Source: Gordionus sp. m RMFG-2023 (taxonomy: Eukaryota > Nematomorpha > Gordioida > Chordodea > Parachordodidae). Taken from it: a stretch of DNA of 64,000 nt. The position numbers were made by a program, and so were the translations under genes. The notes beneath the pieces are model-generated. The model was not told the DNA's origin and made no database searches. It saw nothing but the letters and a program-made list of their open reading frames with translations. Positions 46,541-58,057 of the stretch are shown here, piece by piece. The stretch lies in NCBI RefSeq assembly GCF_954871325.1, contig NC_088776.1, positions 54,454,569-54,518,568 of the forward strand, written 5' to 3'. Each line of letters begins with the position of its first letter. The first letter of the stretch is position 1.

Positions 46541-46789
46541 TATATGTAAACAATAGTTAATTATTTAATATTGTATCTTTTTGGTAAATTTTATATCTTG
46601 CAACTTATATTTATATGCGTATTTTCATAAATACATGAAATATTTAACCTTATTTTTCTAATCGTTAAGCAGTCTATTCTATGGTTTTAACTCACTTACA
46701 TCTATACCTATTGTTGATAAAACATTTATAATATATCGCGCCTTCTTTAAGCTCTAAGGACTAATGCAGTTTTTAAATATCCTGGTCTA

Positions 46790-47757
46790 TAAATGTATTT
46801 AAACGGGAATCAAGTAACTTTCCAAAGAGATCCTAAACCTAAAGTTCGGAAAAATTGCTTCTGCTTAAGCTTTTCTCCCAACAAAATTTGGCGGTCTTGG
46901 CATCAGATCTCCTTCTGGTTTGGTTTTAACTACTTTTCATTCAAGTTTTGCTTATTAACAAAACCTATCCGCTCAATCTCCTGTGGACGATTCGACGTAC
47001 ACTAAGGCATTATATGGAGATCTCGAATTGACACTCCTTTACCTGCTACTTGCAAACAAAAGGAATAGGACATTCGAGTTTTTGCCTGTTGCGTCGAAAC
47101 TCTTCTATCAAGCATGCAATCCTAAAATCGTCGTTTCTTTTTGTCACTTCTAAATGACTTTGGCCCCGAGTTCCTTAAGGCTATCCCATCTGTTAATCTT
47201 CAATTACAACTTACCAAAAATGAACTCACTCATGCCATTGGAATCCGTTTCAATGGTTCAATTACCCAACCTTACCTTAGCTCTAGATATATCCTGTTGG
47301 CCTAAAGGGACGACATAGTCTGCACTATCGTTACTCCAAAGGGCTTATTCTTAGAAACAATTATTGTAATGGTATTATTCAAGGTGGCCTCTAATCTGCT
47401 CATATTCCCAATCCAACCCTAGTCGTCTTTTTAGATTTAACTTCCAGATGGCAATATCCAGATTTTTTGGAAGAGAATTCAATTTCTTGTATAGATCTCC
47501 TAGCCCCTACAAATCTTATAACAAGCATCTTGGATATCAAAGAGCTATCCAAAATTAATGGATATTCGGAAGTATCCAATGAACACATTTTTATACATAC
47601 AATCTTCTCTACATACATGGAACTCGGTTCCCTTATTCGTATCACTGATGAACCCAAGGAAGGTTTTTACCTTAGGCAAAAACTCTCCATTGCTATTCAT
47701 AAATTGAATTTTATCAATTTCATTGGAAGCCTATTCCCTAAGAAGCTATCCTAACTT
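46790..47757 (+). pseudogene. LINE-type reverse transcriptase, C-terminal remnant
   Basis: Near 46,873-46,960 one frame reads AFLPTKFGGLGIRSPSGLVL, the GGLGIRS motif downstream of the catalytic domain in many non-LTR reverse transcriptases. At 47,146-47,300 another frame reads LNDFGPEFLKAIPSVN then LTKNELTHAIGIRFNG, matching the helical region that follows. The final frame to 47,754 has VFLDLTSRWQYPDFLEEN and HTIFSTYMELGSLI, then RQKLSIAIHKLN, like the C-termini of such proteins. Three frames are used and stops occur (for example TAA after YILLA near 47,303), so it is 5'-truncated and dead. No poly-A tail, but A-rich sequence follows at 47,800-47,890. LINE family not determined. Confidence 0.6.
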
Positions 47758-48204
47758 TTTTAAAAATTCATATAATTTTATAATAATTTAATAATAATAA
47801 TTAAAACGAAAAAAATTGTTAAAAATAAATTAATTCAAAAAAAAAATTGAATTCAAAAATAAAATGAATTCAAAAAAAAAATGAATTGATTATTTACAAT
47901 TTTCGCTTCCCTTTATAGGGAAGCAATAATCATCACAAATAAATAATTAAACCCCATCATCATAATGACTTTACAATAATTAACTTTTATTAATCTAAAA
48001 ATAAAATGTTAACGCGATTAAACTAAAACATAAAATTATAAAAATAACAATGACTCACCAATTTAACTAAAACATAAAATTATAAAAATAAAAATGACTC
48101 ATCAAATGCAATACATACTGACTTTCAAAAATCAAATTTTACAAATCAAAGTCTCCCAATTATGACAATAATCTTTATTAAAAACATATAATTATAATAT
48201 AGAT

Positions 48205-48416
48205 TAATGTTGTTAAACGCCTCGTTTTTTAAAGACGGCTAACACAATATTTCATCCAGAAAGATATTACGCAAGTCTGAAGATTTTGCTCATAGTTGGA
48301 ATAAAGATTTAGACATGTATTATCGAAATATCGAAGCTTAGATAATATTTTTCTAGCCAAAATATTGAGCTAGCCGTTTTGAAAAATCGGCTCAAAACGA
48401 GCCGTTTGACAAAGTG
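48205..48416. mobile_element. Family D MITE with inverted ends
   Basis: Left AATGTTGTTAAACGCCTCG, right in reverse CACTTTGTCAAACGGCTC. Internal AAGATATTACGCAAG and a GCCGTTTTGAAAAATCGGC palindrome match other family D copies. Flanking octamers ATATAGAT and ATTTGTAT agree at five of eight, so the duplication is not convincing. Confidence 0.55.
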
Positions 48417-49383
48417 ATTTGTATATCGATACTATATTATAAAAGTCAGTTTCGTGAACTATTCGAGATTAAAATTGATATTGAAAAACAAGGAAGCGCG
48501 GGACAAAGGCACACTTTAATTAACCCGTTAATTTTATTTTTTTTCAATATAATAAATTATATTTGCAAAAATCAATATTTTAGAAAAAAAGAAGATTAAA
48601 TATAAATTTCTATATTATTTAATCAAATGATTCTTTATTTAATAATTTATTTTTCTTTGGAAATTAATTCCGGGAAATCCAGGCAATTCATCTTTAAAAT
48701 AGGCACAAACATTGGGAGAGGTTAAATTCTTTCACTGTTTAAAAATCTTTGTCTTATTATAGGATAGCTCAATAATAGTGTACTCAGGTTATGATGATAT
48801 ATTTAAAAAAAAATACCTAAAGATGAATCTACTGAAAATCAAATTCAAAATGTTATATTAGGATTATAAACCCATGTTTGTTGAAATGGATCTCTGAAGA
48901 AACAGTCAACAATATTAGATTACAAGATAGTGAAAGATGATATATATTATGTTTAATAAGGTATTTTATATGTTTCTAAAGAAAATCAAACTCAAAGGAG
49001 GCTAATTAATATATATTTTTATGCCATAATTTAAATTTACACACCAGAAATCTTTGTTTAAGAGTGCAATAAAAATTATTTTATTATAGTCCTCAACTTA
49101 TTTGGTTGGAAAATTTCCTATTTAAAACAGGCCAATTTATGAGAATGAACATCATAAACATAGCGCATCAACATCGAGCACTATTATTTAAAATCCTAAG
49201 TCTATTGATATGTTGAATATTAATATTATATATATTGTATCTGTATTATATACAGTATGTTGTATAGATATGAATTAGTATTAAAACATTTAAGAAACAT
49301 ATATTATTCGCAAAAAGAGAGTTCTTGGATAGCAAAGGAGGATTTGGTGACATCTTCAGTTTGGTGCCCCCTAAACACGTCAC
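48417..49383. other. AT-rich DNA, nothing recognised
   Basis: Upstream exons of the cysteine-rich gene at 49,694 could be here, but I could not identify any. Confidence 0.4.
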
Positions 49384-49594
49384 ACGAGGTCCTTGGCCTG
49401 CCGAGTGAAGAAAATATAACTCAGGCCTGGCCTAAATATATATTTAAAAAAAAAATACTCGGGCCAGGTGTATATTTTAAATTGTCATTATTAACTATAA
49501 AAATTAAAAATTATAGTAATGTATCTTTAAAAATGGGCAAATTTTTTTAAAAAAAGCCAGGTAGGGCCTTTTAAATGGTACCTGCAGATGTCTG
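49384..49594. mobile_element. hAT family A MITE, left end eroded
   Basis: The right end GGTACCTGCAGATGTCTG matches the family terminus and its usual subterminal GGTACC. Arms contain GGCCTGGCC and CGGGCCAGG. The left end is approximate (GAGGTCCTTGGCCTG). Confidence 0.65.
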
Positions 49595-49693
49595 ATATAT
49601 ATATACTAAGAAATTGAAGTCTTATTTATTTTAAACTATTTTCTTACCCATTTATTCAATCCATGATAATGCAACCTTTTTTTATTACAATAG

Positions 49694-49902
49694 TTGGTCA
49701 TAGTCAATATACTCAGAATTTTATTATCAGTAAACATCTTGGGTTTTGCGAGGACTCTAAGCTCGACAACTGTAGCAATCTCTGCAAAACAGTCACTTCT
49801 TGTAACGTCTCACGCATAATTTGCACGCCTGAATATTGCAATGGAACTTGCTCAGCTATGTTTGTTGATGCAGATACAAATTTAGACGCTTATTGTCAAT
49901 AA
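49694..49902 (+). CDS. Terminal exon of a cysteine-rich secreted protein
   Basis: After an acceptor TTATTACAATAG, a phase-1 exon runs to a TAA at 49,902. It has eight cysteines within about 52 residues: FCEDSKLDNCSNLCKTV, then SCNVSRIICTPEYCNGTCSA, then MFVDADTNLDAYCQ. The C-x4-C-x3-C-x-A-x-F-V-D-A pattern (CTPEYCNGTCSAMFVDA) resembles a disulphide-rich extracellular module seen in animal secreted proteins next to Kunitz or similar domains. Upstream exons, including a signal peptide, were not found; a MITE sits just upstream (49,384-49,594). Likely host gene, but only one exon is supported. Confidence 0.5.
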
Positions 49903-50547
49903 AACATTACTAATTTTTAATAACTAATACACCAATACAATACTATTTTGTAACCTATAATTTAATAACATAATGTAAATTGCTGTTATTTTTTTTATTG
50001 AAAAAATTAATTGTGATATAAAGAAATTTTTTTTTAAAAAGGGGGTTCTTAACCAAATTTATTTTATCTTTACAAATATATTATTATTTCTTTAGGGGCG
50101 CTATATATATAATGACCAAAAAAATTGAATTACATTATAAATAATATTAAATAAAATAGTTTGAATATTTTCAACAAAATATTATGGTTCGGGGATATTT
50201 GAAGCTTAAGAATGCGAGAAAACGAGATGTCTTTATCATTATTTGTGCGTGTAGAGAAAATAATAATGTGATAAGTGAACCAAAAAATTATTGTTTATAT
50301 ATGGAATCAATGATATTTTTCTACCAAGTTTGATCATTCATTTATATACTTATCAATAGAAAAGCTGGTGACAACATAGTTTCCTTCCCATGCAAATATA
50401 TTTACATGGGAAGCAACACGGCGTTTTACCAGCTGATTTGCATTCAATAACTTTTCAAAAATGCATTTTAATAAATGACTTATCGGTCTAGGTATATATT
50501 ATGTCATTTGTGTGGCCACGGAGCCACAATTTAGTTAAAATTAGAAG
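49903..50547. other. 3' flank of the cysteine-rich exon, AT-rich
   Basis: No gene recognised. Confidence 0.4.
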
Positions 50548-50665
50548 ATATCTGGAAATCACGGCCCGGCCGGTCTATTCTTAAAAATAATTTCGGTTCG
50601 GGCTGGGTTAGGATAAATTTTTTAAAAATTTTGAGCGGATCTTGGTTGGGCTTAAAATTTTAAAC
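50548..50665. mobile_element. GC-rich hAT-like arm remnant
   Basis: AAATCACGGCCCGGCCGG followed by TAAAAATAATTTCGGTTCGGG matches the left arm at 21,785-21,850. Only one side recognisable. Confidence 0.4.
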
Positions 50666-50913
50666 ATGATATCATTATATTTTGTCAAATAAATTTATTT
50701 TAAAAATTTTTCAAGAAACAAGTCGCTTTCTCTGTTTATTATTTTTTTTTCTAAAATAACGTTTGATATAAAATCTAAAAATACAATAAAAATAAAGTAT
50801 AAATGATTTCATTTATAAATATACACTTTTCTACATATGTGATCTGTAATCAGAGTTGGAGAATAGCAAAAACATTTTACAAAAATTACGTTACTTCCCG
50901 CGTGCATTTTGAG

Positions 50914-51060
50914 TAGTGTTGTTAAACGGTTCGATTTTTTTAAAAACCTAATATTTTAAAACCAAAAAATATTAAGCAAGCCTGGGAGATTTGGATTGCA
51001 AAAAATGTTTGGGCATCTATTAACGAATTCCTGGCTCGCGTAATAATATTTTAGATAATA
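50914..51060 (+). repeat. Family D repeat copy
   Basis: TAGTGTTGTTAAACGGTTCG and AAATATTAAGCAAGCC match the 8,337 and 48,205 copies; the right end is unclear. Confidence 0.5.
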
Positions 51061-51230
51061 TTATAAATCATTTTAAAAAATGTAAATAGCTTCAAATGTT
51101 AAGGAAAATAAATCGATAAGTTTTAAAAAAAAATGATTTAGAAAATATACATCCTCTAGTAAACGCGACTATGGAAAAATATACTCCTATTATCGTTTTT
51201 AAGTTTATTTTATTCACTAATATAAAAATA

Positions 51231-51330
51231 ATGTTGTTAAACGGCTCCTTTTGAGCCGATTTTTTAAAACGGCTAACTCTTAGCCAGAAATATTGTCTAA
51301 GCCTCGAGATTTCGATAATATGTCTAGAGT
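51231..51330 (+). repeat. Family D repeat copy
   Basis: AATGTTGTTAAACGGCTCC, an internal palindrome around GAGCCGATTTTTTAAAACGGC, and GCCTCGAGATTTCGATAAT. Confidence 0.5.
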
Positions 51331-51466
51331 TGTTTAATATGTAAATGTGATATGCTTTCTTATAATCTTCATTAAATCTCATTGGCATGTTGCCACTAAA
51401 TTTGTGTATCACAAGAACATCTTCTGCGCCTGAGACTATCAAAGTAATTTAAATCATAATTGTATT

Positions 51467-52010
51467 CAGCGCCTACATGACAGGATTTTCACTGGATGCA
51501 AACCCCTTCAAAAACTTTTACCTACCCCCCTAAAAAAAATTACACCACCTTCGGCGGCGGTGTTTTCCTATTTTTTTTTTACCTTTTTAATTTATTGATA
51601 CTCTTTTCAGAGAATTTATAAAGGATTACTTAAATTAATCTATCTCTACTACCAACTATCGATATTTTGTGAATATAGAGAATTTATTTTTTAGATAATA
51701 AATGCAATTAAAACCTTCATTATTTACAATTTGCTAAAATTTCTAAACCTTTTAAATGAGTTTTTTTGGAAAACAATGTGTATGATTGTTTGCAATATAT
51801 ATTTGGTCGATGAATTGTATTATAATATTTCTATGATAAAGTATTAATTTTTACAGCAATAAATTTTGTCCTATTTCATCTCAAAATTTAATACATAACC
51901 CCTCAAAAAATTTATCTTACCCCCATTAAAGCAGCCTACCCCCTACCCCCCCCCCCCAAAAAAAAATGGGATGCAAACTGTTCCTACCCCTCCCGCTCAT
52001 GTAGACGCTG
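51467..52010. mobile_element. hAT-type MITE, family C, perfect target duplication
   Basis: Ends CAGCGCCTACATGA and TCATGTAGACGCTG, with both flanks ATTGTATT. Subterminal blocks TTCACTGGATGCAAA (left) and ATGCAAACTGTTCCTACC (right) define the family. It includes C homopolymers near 51,945. 544 bp. Confidence 0.93.
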
Positions 52011-52305
52011 ATTGTATTGCAGACCACTGATTTTTATATATAATTGGACTTTTATATTTTATTCATTTAATAGGTCTCTCAGCTTTTTTGAAATAAAAAT
52101 GATTAATCTTCTGTTCTCATAAAAACCTTTATTCTCTTTCTATCAATTTAGTTATTACATTGATTTATCATTCATCCTTATAGCAATTTAAATCATCAAT
52201 TGAAATAGATCTAAATCACCTTAAAAAAATAATCTTTATAGTTGCTATTGACTTATCAAAACATTTTACTTTGAATTTGATTAAACATTTTTTGATTGTT
52301 TGTTG

Positions 52306-52520
52306 CAGTCTACATGAGCGGGGGGGGGGGGGTAGGAACAGTTTGCATCCTAATATCTATAAAGGGGAAGGAATGTTGGGGGGTAGACTATAATAATCTA
52401 GAAAATTTCCCTTTACATTTTTAAATTATCTATGGATAACCTTTTGGTATTTTTAGGGGGGTAGATATATATTTTTGAGGGGGATTTGCATCCAGTGAAT
52501 ATACTGTCATGTAGACGCTG
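52306..52520. mobile_element. hAT-type MITE, family C, inverted copy, perfect target duplication
   Basis: CAGTCTACATGAGCGGG at the left, TCATGTAGACGCTG at the right, both flanks GTTTGTTG. Subterminal blocks are those of the 51,467 copy in reverse orientation, with about 330 bp less interior and a long G run near 52,320. 215 bp. Confidence 0.93.
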
Positions 52521-52650
52521 GTTTGTTGAGTAAAAGATGACCAATAATTTTATACCAAAGTAGAGCAAATAAAATTTTTATATTGAAAATTGATTAATTT
52601 ACTTTACCTTTTTGAAATAATTGTGAAAAATTTGATAAAAATCAAAATAT

Positions 52651-52715
52651 TTATAACCTTTTATTAGCATTTAAAAGTAATAAATTTTCTAAATTAGAAT
52701 CTAACAAACATCCAC
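52651..52715 (-). pseudogene. End of a hAT transposase, separated from its body by the foldback element
   Basis: The minus strand reads LLDSNLENLLLLNANKRL and a TAA stop (52,651-52,653), the usual last helix of hAT dimerisation domains (L-x-D-x-x-x-E-x-L-L-L-L-x-A-N). Its upstream part lies on the far side of the 52,716-58,048 insertion at 58,058-58,405. 52,707-52,715 is one copy of the 9-bp duplication. Confidence 0.7.
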
Positions 52716-54778
52716 AGCTCCGTGAAGTTGGCCGAACGATTGGAAGCACTAACGATGAATCATATGTCATTTTTTAGTGCTTCGTTAGTGCTTCAATCCG
52801 TATAGTAGCCGAATTTAAGGAAAAAAAGAGGCAAAAATAAAAATTTGTGCCAACTTTATGCTTAAAAGTCGATTGGAAGCACTAACGATGAAACTTATAT
52901 CATTTTAGTGCTTCGTTAGTAGAGGTTAGTGCTTCAATCCATTTTGTAGCCGAATTTATGAATAAAAAGTTATTCACGAAAAAAACAAAAATAAACAAAT
53001 ATTGGCGACGTGCCAAAACAAAAACTAGAGTAGTACTTAACATCCGGTTTTCGCCATTATTTAGTGCTTAATTAATGTATTTAAATTCCATTATTAATTT
53101 ACTTAACCGCCTTATAAAAAAAGTTATAAGGTAAATAAAAATTATGACGTCACGATTTATGCGTGAAGTTGGCCGAACTTTTGGAAGCACTAACGATGAA
53201 ACTTATATCATTCTATCGTGCTTCGTTAGTAAAGGTTAGTGCTTCAATCAGTTCCGTAGGCGAATTTAAGAATAAAAGTTATTCACGAAAAAACAAATAA
53301 TGGCGACGTGCCAAAACAAAAACTATAGGAGTACTAAACATCCGGTTTTCGCCATTATTTAGTGCTTAATTAGTGTATTTAAATTCCGTAATTTATTTTG
53401 TTAACCGTCATATGAAAAAATTGTAACACGCTAAAGAAATTTTTAAAGGTCAAATTTCAGCTGGAAAATTATGAAAGCACTAACGATGAAACTTATATCA
53501 TTCTTTAGTGCTTCGTTAGTAGAGGTTAGTGCTTCAATCAGTTCCGTAGCCGAATTTAAGAATAAAAAGTTATTAGCAAAATAAAAACTATGACGTCACG
53601 ATTTAGGCGTGAAGTTGGCCGAACTTTTGGAAGCACTAACGATGAAACTTATATCATTCTTTAGTGCTTCGTTAGTAGAGGTTAGTGCTTCAATCAGTTC
53701 CGTAGCCGAATTAAAGAATAAAAAGTTATTCACGAAAAGAACAAAAATAAACAAATAATGGCGACGTGCCAAAACAAAAACTAAGGAGTACTAAACATCC
53801 GGTTTTCGCCATTATTTCGTGCTTAATTAGTATATTTAAATTCCGTAATTTATTTTGTTAACCGTCATATGAAAAAATTGTAACACGCTAAACAAATTTT
53901 TAGAGGTCAAATTTCGGCTGGAAAATTATGAAAGCACTAACGATGAAACTTATATCATTCTTTAGTGCTTCGTTAGTAGAGGTTAGTGCTTTAATCAGTT
54001 TTGTAGCCGAATTTAAGAATAAAAAGTTATTCACGAAAAAACAAAAATATGGCGACGTGCCAAAACAAAAACTATAGAAGTACTAAACATCCGGTTTTCG
54101 CCATTATTTAGTGCTTAATTTGTGTATTTAAATTCCGTTATTAATTTACTTAACTGTCACATGGAAAAATTGTGAAATGCTAAAGAAATTTTTAGAGGTC
54201 AAATTTCGGCTGGAAAATTATGAAAGCACTAACGATGAAACTTATATCATTCTTTAGTGCTTCGTTAGTAGAGGTTAGTGCTTTAATCAGTTTTGTAGCC
54301 GAATTTAAAAATCAAAAGTTATTTGCGAAAAAAAGAAATAATGGCGACGTGCCAAAACAAAAACTATAATAGTACTAAACATCCGGTTTTCGCCATTATT
54401 TAGTGCTTAATTAGTATTTTTAAATTCTGTAATTTATTTTGTTAACCGTCATATGAAAATATTGTAACACGCAAAAGAAATTTTTAGAGGTCAAATTTCG
54501 GCTGAAAATTATGAAAGCACTAACGATGAAACTTATATCATTCTTTAGTGCTTCGTTAGTAGAGGTTAGTGCTTCAATCAGTTCCGTAGCCGAATTAAAG
54601 AATAAAAAGTTATTCACGAAAAAACAAAAATAAACAAATAATGGCGACGTTCCAAAACAAAAACAATAATAGTACTAAACATCCGGTTTTCCCCATTATT
54701 TAGTGCTTAATTAGTATTTTTAAATTCTGTAATTTATTTTGTTAACCGTCATATGAAAAAATTGTAAAACGCTAAAGG
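52716..54778 (+). repeat. Left arm: eight modules of a ~150-310-bp tandem repeat
   Basis: The landmark AAGCACTAACGATGAA recurs at about 52,745, 52,877, 53,185, 53,473, 53,629, 53,930, 54,223 and 54,514. Full modules also contain GTTAGTGCTTCAATC, TGGCGACGTGCCAAAAC, CATCCGGTTTTCGCC and ACCGTCATATGAAAAA. Module length varies because segments are skipped. GCACTAAC and GTTAGTGC make each module locally palindromic. Open frames across it are incidental. Confidence 0.92.
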
Positions 54779-54784
54779 AAAAAC

Positions 54785-55100
54785 CTTTATGGCATAGTTA
54801 TAAATAATATTTAATTTTTTAATACAAATAATGCAATATAATTTTATTTGAATTGTATAGGATAATTTTCAATTCACTTAAAATATCAAATAAATAATAT
54901 ATATGTTTTTAGGATTGAAGAATGTTTTTATCTTGGGAGTAGCTTATCAAATCAAATGATTTTACACGACCCCTAAATAAATTATTACATTTGTGACAAC
55001 AGAAATTGTGAATTGAAAATTATCCTATACAATTCAAATAAAATTATATTGCATTATATGTATTAAAAAATTAAATATTATTTATAGCTATGCCATAAAG
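54785..55100. repeat. Inner inverted repeat at the centre of the foldback element
   Basis: 54,785-54,877 and 55,008-55,100 are 93-bp reverse complements with about two mismatches, separated by 130 bp. This is a second, nested hairpin of different sequence from the arms. Confidence 0.9.
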
Positions 55101-55350
55101 ATTTTTTAAACTATATTCCTATTATATTCGTATTTGTTATATAGAATGTTTTATTGCTTATAAGCTTATTTTCGCTAATTGCTGCTTTATTCGTTGAAAA
55201 TTATATCATACATTTTTTATAATTTTTTCCTTCTTTATTCTTCCATCAATATTTTAGTTATAATATTCGAATAAAAATATAACTCTCTTATTCTACAATC
55301 TATTTATATTATCGAGTAACAGTTTTCCAATAAAAAGATATAACGCTTGA

Positions 55351-55452
55351 GGATTATATTTTCGACCACTAAGTGGAGTTGGACTTGCATTTTTATTAAT
55401 AACTCCTTTAGTTGTTTTGATAATTTCTAGAGAAGAGTTTGAATACAATTAA
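55351..55452 (+). other. Short hydrophobic open segment inside the foldback element
   Basis: One frame reads LYFRPLSGVGLAFLL, ITPLVVLIISREEFEYN, then TAA. A TGA at 55,348-55,350 precedes it; read as Trp it would join KRYNA upstream. It looks like a membrane-protein piece, perhaps captured by the element, but the family is unknown and chance cannot be excluded. Confidence 0.2.
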
Positions 55453-55603
55453 TCATATCTATCTATAGAAACATAATCAATTTGATTTCTTAAGATTCTA
55501 AAGAGGTGTCAGAAAATTTGAATTATTGATATGCTATAATGAATCAGGTAACTATCAGAATTTCTGCATAATTATATTGATAATAATGAGATCTAAATGT
55601 ATA

Positions 55604-58048
55604 AGTTTCATCGTTAGTGCTTTCATAATTTTCTAGCCGAAATTTGACCTCTAAAAATTTCTTTAGCGTGTGACAATTTTTTCATATGACGGTTACTAAA
55701 ATAAATTACGGAATTTAAATATACTAAATAAGCACTAAATAATGGCGAAAACCGGATGTTTAGTACTTATATAGTTTTTGTTTTGGCACGTCGCCATTAT
55801 TTGTTTATTTTTGTTTTTTTCGTGAATAACTTTTTATTCTTTAATTCGGCTACGGAACTGATTGAAGCACTAACCTCTACTAACGAAGCACTAAAGAATG
55901 ATATAAGTTTCATCGTTAGTGCTTTCATAATTTTCCAGCCGAAATTTGACCTCTAAAAATTTCTTTAGCGTGTTACAATTTTTTCATATGACGGTTAACA
56001 AAATAAATTGCGGAATTTAAATATACTAATTAAGCACTAAATAATGGCGAAAACCGGATGTTTAGTACTCCTATAGTTTTTGTTTTGGAAGGTTGCCATT
56101 ACTTCTTTTTTTCGCAAATAACTTTTGATTTTTAAATTCGGCTACAAAACTGATTGAAGCACTAACCTCTACTAACGAAGCAGTAAAGAATGATATATGT
56201 TTCATCGTTAGTGCTTTCATAATTTTCTAGCCGAAATTTGACCTCTAAAAATTTCTTTTGCGTGTTACATACAATATTTTCATATGACGGTTAACAAAAT
56301 AAATTACAGAATTTAAAAATACTAATTATGCACTAAATAATGGCGAAAACCGGATATTTAGTACTATTATAGTTTTTTTTTTGGCACGTAGCCATTATTT
56401 GTTTATTTTTGTTTTTTTCGTGAATAACTTTTTATTCTTAAATTCGGCTACGGAACTGATTGAAGCACTAACCTTTACTAACGAAGCACTAAAGAATGAT
56501 ATAAGTTTCATCGTTAGTGCTTCCAAAAGTTCGGCCAACTTCACGCCTAAATAGTGACGTCATAGTTTTTATTTAGCTTATAACTTTTTTTATAAGGTGG
56601 TTAAGCAAATTAATAACGGAATTTAAATACACTAATTAAGCACTAAATAATGGGGAAAACCGGATGTTTAGTACTCCTATAGTTTTTGTTTTGGTCGACA
56701 TTATTTGTTTATTTTTGTTTTTTTCGTGAATAACTTTTTATTCTTAAATTCGGCTACGGAACTGATTGAAGCACTAACCTCTACTAACGAAGCACTAAAG
56801 AATGATATAAGTTTCATCGTTAGTGCTTTCATAATTTTCTAGCCGAAATTTGACCTCTAAAAATTTCTTTTGCGTGTTACAATATTTTTATATGACGGTT
56901 AACAAAATAAATTACAGAATTTAAAAATACTAATTAAGAATAAATAATGGCGAAAACCGGATGTTTAGTACTATTATAGTTTTTGTTTTGGCACGTCGCC
57001 ATTATTTGTTTATTTTTGTTTTTTCGTGAATAACTTTTTATTCTTTAATTCGGCTACGGAACTGATTGAAGCACTAACCTCTACTAAAGAAGCACTAAAG
57101 AATGATATAAGTTTCATCGTTAGTGCTTCCAAAAGTTCGGCCAACTTCACGCCTAAATCGTGACGTCATAGTTTTTATTTTGCTAATAACTTTTTATTCT
57201 TAAATTCGGCTACGGAACTGATTGAAGCACTAACCTCTACTAACGAAGCACTAAAGAATGATATAAGTTTTATCGTTAGTGCTTTCATAATTTTCCAGCC
57301 GTAATTTGACCTCTAAAAATTTCTTTAGCGTGTTACAATTTTTTCATATGACGGTTAATAAAATAAATTAGAATTTAAATACACTAATTAAGCCCTAAAT
57401 AATGGCGAAAACCGGATGTTTAGTACTCCTATAGTTTTTGTTTTGGCACGTCGCCATTATTTGTTTATTTTTGTTTTTTTCGTGAATAACTTTTTATTCT
57501 TTAATTCGGCTACGGAACTGATTGAAGCACTAACCTCTACTAACGAAGCACTAAAGAATGATATAAGTTTCATCGTTAGTGCTTCCAAAAGTTCGGCCAA
57601 CTTCACGCTTAAATCGTGACGTCATAATTTTTATTTACCTTATAACTTTTTTTTATAAGGCGGTTAGGTAAATTATAATGGAATTTAAATACATTAATTA
57701 AGCACTAAATAATGGCGAAAACCAGATGTTAAGTACTACTCTAGTTTTTGTTTTGGCACGTCGCCAATATTTGTTTATTTTTATTTTTTTCGTGAATAAC
57801 TTTTTATTCATAAATTCGGCTACAAAATGGATTGAAGCACTAACCTCTACTAACGAAGCACTAAAGAATGATATAAGTTTCATCGTTAGTGCTTCCAATC
57901 GACTTTTAAGCGTGAAGTTGGCACAAATTTTTATATTTGCCTATAACTTTTTTTCCTTAAATTCGGCTACTATACGGATTGAAGCACTAAAAAATGACAT
58001 ATGATTCATCGTTAGTGCTTCCAATCGTTCGTCCAACTTCACGGAGCT
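55604..58048 (-). repeat. Right arm: ten modules, inverted relative to the left arm
   Basis: The landmark TTTCATCGTTAGTGCTT (or TTTTATCG) recurs at about 55,607, 55,908, 56,201, 56,506, 56,813, 57,113, 57,267, 57,568, 57,878 and 58,006. The outermost two modules pair with the outermost two of the left arm in length and wording (CTATACGGATTGAAGCACT versus AGTGCTTCAATCCGTATAG). The inner modules differ in number between arms. Confidence 0.92.
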
Positions 58049-58057
58049 AACATCCAC

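Larger units (their letters stand above)
52716..58048. mobile_element. Foldback/Mutator-like element with tandem-repeat inverted arms
   Basis: Starts AGCTCCGTGAAGTTGG, ends CCAACTTCACGGAGCT, and is flanked on both sides by AACATCCAC (52,707-52,715 and 58,049-58,057), a perfect 9-bp target duplication as made by Mutator-like transposases. The two arms (52,716-54,778 and 55,604-58,048) are tandem arrays of one module in opposite orientations. The middle (54,779-55,603) holds a second inverted repeat and unrelated sequence. No transposase is encoded, so it must be moved in trans. 5,333 bp. The arm structure resembles Drosophila Foldback and Galileo elements. Confidence 0.85.

Noticed and set aside
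54420-58004. Several similar open frames (FFNSATELIEALTSTNEALK type)
   Set aside because: They recur once per module of the foldback arms on both strands, so they are by-products of the repeat and not a protein family.
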